11,121 bases of DNA from Candidatus Neomicrothrix sp. UBA881 (GTDB lineage Bacteria; Actinomycetota; Acidimicrobiia; Acidimicrobiales; MedAcidi-G1): positions 20,555-31,675 of the forward strand of contig DBFL01000025.1 of NCBI GenBank assembly GCA_002294285.1, given 5' to 3'. The notes under the pieces were generated by a model. That model saw only the letters and a program-made list of their open reading frames with translations. It made no database searches and was not told the DNA's origin. Made by a program: the position numbers and the translations under genes. This document shows, piece after piece, positions 6,167-11,121 of the stretch (the stretch's first letter is position 1; each line of letters opens with the position of its first letter).

Positions 6167-8641
6167 GTGGAACAAACTTATAAACCTCAAGAAATAGAGT
6201 CTCGTTGGCAACAGAGGTGGATCGACGAAGGCACCTATGAGGTAGACAACGACGATCCGCGTCCTTCTTATTACGTTCTTTCCATGTACCCCTATCCAAG
6301 CGGGCCAGCTCACATGGGTCACGTGAGAAATTACACGATGGGTGATTTGCTTGTTAGATATCGAACAATGAGAGGAGATGGAGTTTTATCTCCTATTGGA
6401 TTTGACTCTTTCGGACTTCCTGCAGAAAATGCAGCAATAAAAACCGGAACTCATCCTCGAATTCACACCAAGGAAAATATAGAAAAGTTGTCTGCTTCTC
6501 TTCGCAGAATTGGAGCAGCTTACGACCTGCGGAGATCGTTTAGCAGTCATGATGATCAATACATGAAATGGACCCAATGGATTTTTCTCAAGCTATACAG
6601 TGCTGGTCTTGCGTACAGAGACAGAGCATCTGTTAATTGGTGCCCTGGCTGTCAAACTGTCCTAGCAAATGAGCAAGTTCTGACAGATGGCACATGTGAA
6701 AGATCTGGAGATCTTGTAGAGAACAGAGAAATGGAACAATGGTTTTACCGTATTACTGAATACGCGCAGCAACTAATAGATGATTTAGAAACAGTCGAAT
6801 GGCCAGAAAAAGTCAAGCTGATGCAACAAAACTGGATAGGTCGCTCCGAAGGTGCTGAATTTGGTCTAGCAATCGCAGACATTGAAGGGGGAAAGAGGCA
6901 AGATTTACCACCATTGCATGTTTACACAACTCGTCCTGATACAGCTTTTGGAATGACGTTTGCTGTTATGTCTCCTGAACATCCAAGAGTTGATGAACTC
7001 GTGACCGAAGAAAATAAGTCTGCAGTTACTTCTTTTCAAAAAGAAGTCTCAAACCGTTCTGAAATGGATCGTCTTTCTTCAGAGGGAAACATTGCTAAGA
7101 GAGGAGTTCCTACTGGTTCTTTTGTGATAAATCCATTTACAAACAAACCTGTTCCTCTATTTTTAGCCGACTATGTTCTGATGAACTATGGAACAGGTGC
7201 AATCATGGCAGTTCCTGGTGAAGATCAACGAGATTGGGATTTTGCTATTGCTCATGGTTGTGAAATTATTCGCACTGTACAACCACCAGAAGGTTTTGAC
7301 GGTGAAGCTTATACAGGAGATGGCTTGTCAATAAACAGCGATTTTCTAAACGGAATGCAAATAAAAGAAGCCAAAGAAAAAGCAATTCAATGGCTTGAGG
7401 ATCAAAACTTAGGTTTTCACAGAGTTAATTATCGTCTTAGAGATTGGCTTGTCTCGCGTCAAAGATACTGGGGCTGTCCTATTCCGATTATTTTCTGTGA
7501 TGAATGTGGTGAACAACCGGTTCCAGAAAATGATCTACCCGTACAATTGCCGGATGATGTCAAATTCATGCCAACAGGGAGGTCACCACTTACAACACAC
7601 GAAGGATTCCTCAAAGTTGAATGTCCAAAGTGTGGACGGGAAGCGCAACGTGAAACAGACACAATGGATACTTTTGTTGACTCCTCGTGGTATTTTTTGA
7701 GATTTACAGATCCATTAAACGAAAAAGACCCTTTTGGGGAAGATGCCATAAATAAGTGGCTTCCGGTTGATCAGTACATAGGTGGGGTTGAGCATGCAAT
7801 TCTCCACTTGATGTACGCTCGTTTTTTCACAAAGGCATTGTCGGATCTGGGAGTAGCTCCGAAAGATCTAAGGGAGCCCTTCAAGAGACTTTTCACGCAA
7901 GGGATGATACGTCTAGGGGGCTCAAAAATGTCAAAATCAAAAGGCAATCTGGTTGCCCCAGAAGCAATTCTCGATGATCAAGGAGCTGATGCTTTGCGTT
8001 TAGCTCACCTTCAAGTGAAACCCCCTCAAGAAGATGTTGATTGGGAAGATTTTGGGATTGACGGTTGCGCTAAGTTTTTAAATCGTGTTTGGCGTGTAGC
8101 TCATCCTGACACTTCATTGTTGAAAGAGACAAGAGAAGGGGAATTGAATAAGAGAGACGAAGAAATAGTCAGGCAAACAAACCTTTTAATTGAAAGAGTA
8201 ACTAACGACTACGATCGATGGTCATACAATACGGCTGTAGCTGCTTTCATGGAATTTACAAACACTTTGTACCGCTGGATACAAACAGAAGAAGGTGCAC
8301 ATACGGAAGTTCTAAAGTCAGCAGTAGACACTCTTTTGCTTGTTATGGCACCTGCTACACCTCATTTTTGTGCAGAGTTATGGGAGATCAGGAACTCAGC
8401 TCACATACATGAAGAACCATGGCCACAAGCAGATAAGTCAAAAATTGAATCTGAAACAGTAACCGTTGTAGTTCAGGTGAATGGAAAACTTAAAGACAGA
8501 ATAGAAGCAGCATCGAATTTAAGTGAAACCGAAATGCAAGAATTAGCTTTAGCTTCGATACGGATAAAAGAAGTTTTGTCTGATCAGGTTCCAAAACGAA
8601 TAATTGTCAGACCACCTTCTCTAGTCAACATAGTCGTATAG
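6167..8641 (+). CDS. leuS: Leucyl-tRNA synthetase
   Basis: 824-residue class Ia cytosolic aminoacyl-tRNA synthetase that charges tRNA-Leu with leucine and edits mischarged tRNA. The HIGH motif reads HMGH (49-52) and KMSKS is at 587-591. The editing insertion has TTRPDT (254-259) and later [15 protein letters not shown]; here Glu stands where E. coli LeuS has His, just before the conserved Asp. Zinc-site cysteines appear as CPGC in the first half and as CDEC plus CPKC in the stretch following [10 protein letters not shown], like the zinc domain of the Thermus-type enzyme. The leucine-specific insertion present between QGM and KMSKS in E. coli is absent: here only six residues separate them. 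The C-terminal domain ends [11 protein letters not shown]...[13 protein letters not shown], complete. The start is a GTG at 6167 with no clear Shine-Dalgarno, consistent with the usual N-terminus. It is a single-gene unit, convergent with the PAC2 gene. Confidence 0.97.
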   Translation: MEQTYKPQEIESRWQQRWIDEGTYEVDNDDPRPSYYVLSMYPYPSGPAHMGHVRNYTMGDLLVRYRTMRGDGVLSPIGFDSFGLPAENAAIKTGTHPRIHTKENIEKLSASLRRIGAAYDLRRSFSSHDDQYMKWTQWIFLKLYSAGLAYRDRASVNWCPGCQTVLANEQVLTDGTCERSGDLVENREMEQWFYRITEYAQQLIDDLETVEWPEKVKLMQQNWIGRSEGAEFGLAIADIEGGKRQDLPPLHVYTTRPDTAFGMTFAVMSPEHPRVDELVTEENKSAVTSFQKEVSNRSEMDRLSSEGNIAKRGVPTGSFVINPFTNKPVPLFLADYVLMNYGTGAIMAVPGEDQRDWDFAIAHGCEIIRTVQPPEGFDGEAYTGDGLSINSDFLNGMQIKEAKEKAIQWLEDQNLGFHRVNYRLRDWLVSRQRYWGCPIPIIFCDECGEQPVPENDLPVQLPDDVKFMPTGRSPLTTHEGFLKVECPKCGREAQRETDTMDTFVDSSWYFLRFTDPLNEKDPFGEDAINKWLPVDQYIGGVEHAILHLMYARFFTKALSDLGVAPKDLREPFKRLFTQGMIRLGGSKMSKSKGNLVAPEAILDDQGADALRLAHLQVKPPQEDVDWEDFGIDGCAKFLNRVWRVAHPDTSLLKETREGELNKRDEEIVRQTNLLIERVTNDYDRWSYNTAVAAFMEFTNTLYRWIQTEEGAHTEVLKSAVDTLLLVMAPATPHFCAELWEIRNSAHIHEEPWPQADKSKIESETVTVVVQVNGKLKDRIEAASNLSETEMQELALASIRIKEVLSDQVPKRIIVRPPSLVNIVV

Positions 8642-8652
8642 AAAAATTTGAA

Positions 8653-9525
8653 TTAAATATCATCCTGTGAACGAAGAAAATTTTGCAGCTCTTCGGCAAG
8701 GTCGTCACCTGAAGGAAGACTGCTGCCGGGATCATTCAGTTCGTCGTAAGCAATTTCTAATTTCTCTATCATTGTAAGATGCTCTTCATTGTTGCCAATT
8801 AGTTGATCCAGTCTGCTTCGGGTGTTTAACGCGTTTTGATCAAGTTTAAAGTCGCGATTCCATATACCCGAGATTTCCCTGAGACCTTCTAAAAGAGCAA
8901 CGGTAGCAGGCGGGTATGGACCTGTTGAAAGATAGTGAGGGACTTGAGCCCAAAGACCTATAGCAGGTGTACCAGCAAGAGCAACCTCAGCTTCTATGAC
9001 TGCTTGAAGTCCAGCTGGAACTTTAATTGAGGCAGTAACAAAATCTAATTTGGCTGCCATCTCAATCGAACTGGCAGTACAAGAGAGTCTAGTTGGTCTG
9101 GTGTGGGGAACTGCGGCAGGATAGGCGCCAAGACCTATTACTAGAGAGACATCAAGACCATAACAAATGTTTGTAACTGCATCTGTAAAAACTTTCCAAT
9201 CATGATCTGGTTCTGGTCCGTGTAGAACACAAGCGTCAGGTCCCTCTAAGCCTTCGATATGTAAAAGCTCTATTGAAGGCCATTCTAAATTCTCTACGAC
9301 CCCTTCATTTAAATGGAGAACAGGTCTTCTGGCGCGGTGGTCAAGAAGTCTGTCAGTATCAAATTTGACCATTGTATAGATTTCAGCTTTTGACAGAAGG
9401 GACTCTTTAGCACTGTGAGCAATACCTGAAGAGTCAATCCAACCATCTAATGCCAAGATAAGGACAGGTTTGTCGAGTTCTTTAAGTTCAGCAAATTCAA
9501 AAAGATGCTCATAGTTGTCAGACAT
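8653..9525 (-). CDS. PAC2-family (proteasome assembly chaperone-like) protein
   Basis: 290-residue protein of the PAC2 family, which in eukaryotes and archaea contains proteasome assembly chaperones; in actinobacteria its role is not well defined. Seen: N-terminal VLILALDGWIDSSG (21-34), the core GLGAYPAAVPHTRP (131-144), and the family-typical VPHYLSTGPYPPAT (195-208) with the YPPAT signature. A C-terminal helical segment (about 230-262), likely forming coils, follows, then an acidic disordered tail (266-290) with SSLPSGDDLAEEL. No signal peptide or membrane segment is visible. It is the second gene of a leftward pair. Its start ATG at 9525 is one base past the stop of the phosphotransferase gene, with AAAGGAA (9537-9531) inside that gene's last codons, so translation is probably coupled. 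Whether it acts with a proteasome cannot be judged from this window. Confidence 0.85.
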   Translation of the reverse strand: MSDNYEHLFEFAELKELDKPVLILALDGWIDSSGIAHSAKESLLSKAEIYTMVKFDTDRLLDHRARRPVLHLNEGVVENLEWPSIELLHIEGLEGPDACVLHGPEPDHDWKVFTDAVTNICYGLDVSLVIGLGAYPAAVPHTRPTRLSCTASSIEMAAKLDFVTASIKVPAGLQAVIEAEVALAGTPAIGLWAQVPHYLSTGPYPPATVALLEGLREISGIWNRDFKLDQNALNTRSRLDQLIGNNEEHLTMIEKLEIAYDELNDPGSSLPSGDDLAEELQNFLRSQDDI

Positions 9526-9526
9526 G

Positions 9527-10558
9527 TTATTTCCTTTGCAAAAAGTCTTTAAAAGTAGAGTCAGCTAAATCAACTAGAAGCAGGACACGTTCACCAAAAA
9601 TATTAATCGCGGCATTATCGGTTTCATTTCCCATCACTCCGGCTGCATATCTTGTGTAAACACCTTCAAGGATGCAGGCGAGTCTCCAATAAGCAAAAGA
9701 GATGTAGAAATCTAATTTTGAAAGGTCTCTTTCGCTTAGATCTCCATAAAGAGAGCGAACTTCTGAAGGGGTTGGAAAACCCTCAATTGACATAGCTTGC
9801 GTTTCCATACCCGTCAGATTATTCGAGTAGGCAATAATTGCAGCTACATCCGAAAGAACGTCGCCAAGTGTGCATAGCTCCCAGTCCAGGACAGCAGCTA
9901 CTTCACCTGTTTCAGTCATGATGGTGTTATCTAATCTGTAATCACCGTGCACTATTCCAACGCCTTGTTGTTCAGGAACATTTTTTAGAAGGTTGTCGTG
10001 CACTTCGAAAACGCCGGAAATTTCCCTATTGGTTGATAGTTCAAATTGCGCTTTCCATCGTTTCAACTGTCTTTCTATGTAACCATCTCTTCTCGCCAGA
10101 TCCCCGAGTCCCACAGCGTCTACATCTACTGAGTGCAGGGAGGCAAGAGTAGCCAAGAGTGACTTGCCCATTCTCTCGCGTATCTCAAGAGGCTGGGCAG
10201 CAGCAATTTCGGCGTCGCGGACCACTATTCCATCTACAAAATCCATCACATAAAAAGGCGCATCGTTTACTTCTACGTCCTCACAGAGTCCAATAACTTT
10301 AGGAACTGGAACTCCGCTTCCTTCTAAAGCTTTGATCACACGATATTCACGAGTCATGTCATGTGCGGTGGCAAGGACGTGACCTAGAGGAGGGCGTCTA
10401 AGAACCCATTTTCTGCCCGAGTCGTCTGCAACTGTATAAGTCAAGTTTGAATGACCTCCGACAATTTGTTGGTATTCAAGATTTCCTTCAACTCCGTCAA
10501 CATGAGAGTCGATCCACTTCCGTAGTTCATTTTCTCTGATTCCGGGAGTTGTGTTCAT
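9527..10558 (-). CDS. Phosphotransferase family protein (APH/ACAD10-11-like kinase fold)
   Basis: 343-residue protein with the aminoglycoside phosphotransferase/choline kinase fold, of the type fused to ACAD10/11 in animals and free-standing in bacteria. It is probably an ATP-dependent kinase of a small hydroxylated molecule, perhaps a 4-hydroxyacid or acyl-CoA-linked substrate as proposed for ACAD10/11; the substrate here is inference. Seen: GGHSNLTY (34-41) as the glycine-rich loop; VLRRPP (52-57), where this subgroup has Arg instead of the usual ATP-binding Lys; AHDMTREYRV (65-74); VPVPKVIGLCED (83-94); FYVMDFVDG (102-110); the catalytic HGDYRLDN (204-211); and the metal-binding DWE (225-227). 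ATG start at 10558 with no visible ribosome binding site, possibly leaderless. It is divergent from the thioredoxin-like gene, and the PAC2 gene follows one base later. Confidence 0.88.
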   Translation of the reverse strand: MNTTPGIRENELRKWIDSHVDGVEGNLEYQQIVGGHSNLTYTVADDSGRKWVLRRPPLGHVLATAHDMTREYRVIKALEGSGVPVPKVIGLCEDVEVNDAPFYVMDFVDGIVVRDAEIAAAQPLEIRERMGKSLLATLASLHSVDVDAVGLGDLARRDGYIERQLKRWKAQFELSTNREISGVFEVHDNLLKNVPEQQGVGIVHGDYRLDNTIMTETGEVAAVLDWELCTLGDVLSDVAAIIAYSNNLTGMETQAMSIEGFPTPSEVRSLYGDLSERDLSKLDFYISFAYWRLACILEGVYTRYAAGVMGNETDNAAINIFGERVLLLVDLADSTFKDFLQRK

Positions 10559-10636
10559 GCTCAGACGGTAGTGGAGGAAAGCGGATCTCTCTACCCTGAA
10601 AGGAAGGAATTTTTTTTTCTTGTTGGGTGGATGAAG
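10559..10636. promoter_or_regulatory. Divergent intergenic region between the phosphotransferase and thioredoxin-like genes
   Basis: These 78 bases contain the start regions of two divergent genes. A TACCCT at 10593-10598 fits a TANNNT -10 box for rightward transcription, without a clear -35 box. A nine-base T run (10610-10618) follows a purine-rich stretch but no hairpin, so it is not a terminator. A short inverted pair GGTAG/CTACC (10567-10571, 10592-10596) may be chance. Confidence 0.3.
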
Positions 10637-11121
10637 ATGACTCTAGAAGTAACTGATAATGATTTCGAAAAGGAAGTACTTGAGCGTTCAGAAAATCAGC
10701 CTGTAGTAGTTGACCTTTGGGCTCCATGGTGTGGCCCTTGCAAAAGCTTGGGACCAATACTTGAAAAAGTTATTGAAGAGACAAAAGGAGCAGTGCAGCT
10801 TGTCAAAGTAAATATTGATGATAATCCAGGAGTAGCGGGAGCTTTTAGGGTCCAGTCGATTCCAGCCGTTTTTGCTATACATAAAAAAGATGTTGTTAGT
10901 AGTTTCGTGGGAGCACAGGGAGAAGATGCTGTACGGGACTTTGTTCAGAAGTTGCTAGCAAAAGAAGAACCAACAGAATTAGAGAAATTAATTGAAAATG
11001 GTGACGAAGAGTCCTTGAGAAAGGCTTTAGAAATTGAAGCAGATAATGCCATAGCAGTAACTTCTCTTGCTCAATTTCTAGTGGAGCGAAATGGGGATGG
11101 TGACAAAGAAGAGGCGGTTAA
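10637..11121 (+). CDS. Thioredoxin-like protein with C-terminal helical extension (CnoX/YbbN-like), 3'-truncated
   Basis: The frame is open to the window end; 161 residues are visible and no stop is reached. Residues 1-106 form a thioredoxin domain with the redox motif WCGPC (31-35), strand KVNIDDNP (57-64) and the cis-Pro segment SIPAVF (74-79, Pro76). After a short linker (107-113, ending EEPT) follows a helical, acidic stretch (114-161) with LRKALEIEADNAIAV, resembling the start of TPR-like repeats found in YbbN/CnoX chaperone-redoxins. E. coli CnoX lacks the CGPC motif, so this one may keep thiol-disulphide activity. Start choice: ATG at 10637, because GGGTGG at 10625-10630 lies six bases before it; the ATG at 10631 is in frame but has no spacing to that site. 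No export signal is visible, so it is likely cytosolic. It is divergent from the phosphotransferase gene. Confidence 0.88.
   Translation, partial: MTLEVTDNDFEKEVLERSENQPVVVDLWAPWCGPCKSLGPILEKVIEETKGAVQLVKVNIDDNPGVAGAFRVQSIPAVFAIHKKDVVSSFVGAQGEDAVRDFVQKLLAKEEPTELEKLIENGDEESLRKALEIEADNAIAVTSLAQFLVERNGDGDKEEAV

Noticed and set aside
8642..8652. Possible terminator between leuS and the PAC2 gene
   Set aside because: Only 11 AT-rich bases with no hairpin.
10610..10618. T run before the thioredoxin-like gene as a terminator
   Set aside because: No stem precedes it and no gene ends there.
1..11121. CRISPR array, prophage, transposon or toxin-antitoxin pair
   Set aside because: No direct repeat array, transposase, integrase, phage structural protein or small two-gene toxin-like unit was seen.

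Overview
The window reads as a bacterial chromosome segment from a moderately AT-rich, gene-dense genome (GC in the low 40s by eye). The best guess is a marine, actinobacterium-like lineage such as Acidimicrobiia. The clues are a PAC2-family protein, a luciferase-like oxidoreductase of the F420-using kind, an ACAD10/11-type phosphotransferase, a thioredoxin with a C-terminal helical extension, and abundant SDR, VOC and SnoaL-like small enzymes. Some marine Chloroflexi (SAR202-like) carry similar gene sets, so the phylum call is inference. No phage, transposase, integrase, CRISPR array or long repeat was seen.

Layout. (1) Positions 1-582: the 3' part of a threonine aldolase. (2) Positions 586-5986: an accessory block of eight small metabolic genes in four transcription units. 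A leftward SnoaL-VOC-SnoaL unit is divergent from a rightward SDR-ThuA unit. A leftward LLM oxidoreductase gene is then divergent from a rightward SDR-VOC unit. (3) Positions 5996-6069: a leftward tRNA-Ala(GGC). (4) Positions 6167-8641: leuS. (5) Positions 8653-10558: a leftward phosphotransferase/PAC2 pair. (6) From 10637 to the window end: a rightward thioredoxin-like gene, cut off by the window edge.

The accessory block is the most interesting part. It holds two SDR dehydrogenases, two clearly related VOC proteins, two SnoaL/NTF2-fold proteins, one LLM flavin/F420 oxidoreductase and one ThuA-like protein. This mix looks like a catabolic or modifying pathway for a small organic molecule: alcohol/ketone oxidoreduction by the SDRs, flavin/F420 redox by the LLM protein, and isomerisation, hydration or ring chemistry by the SnoaL and VOC proteins. 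The substrate cannot be read from the sequence. No transporter, CoA ligase, P450 or regulator is present in the window to narrow it.

The right half is ordinary housekeeping: leucine charging, a PAC2 protein, a kinase-fold phosphotransferase and a thioredoxin-like protein. Genes are tightly packed. Neighbouring stops lie 3-11 bases apart, two gene pairs overlap, and no intergenic stretch exceeds about 115 bases. I do not see convincing evidence for a wholly new class of system. The accessory block is a reasonable candidate for an uncharacterised metabolic pathway.
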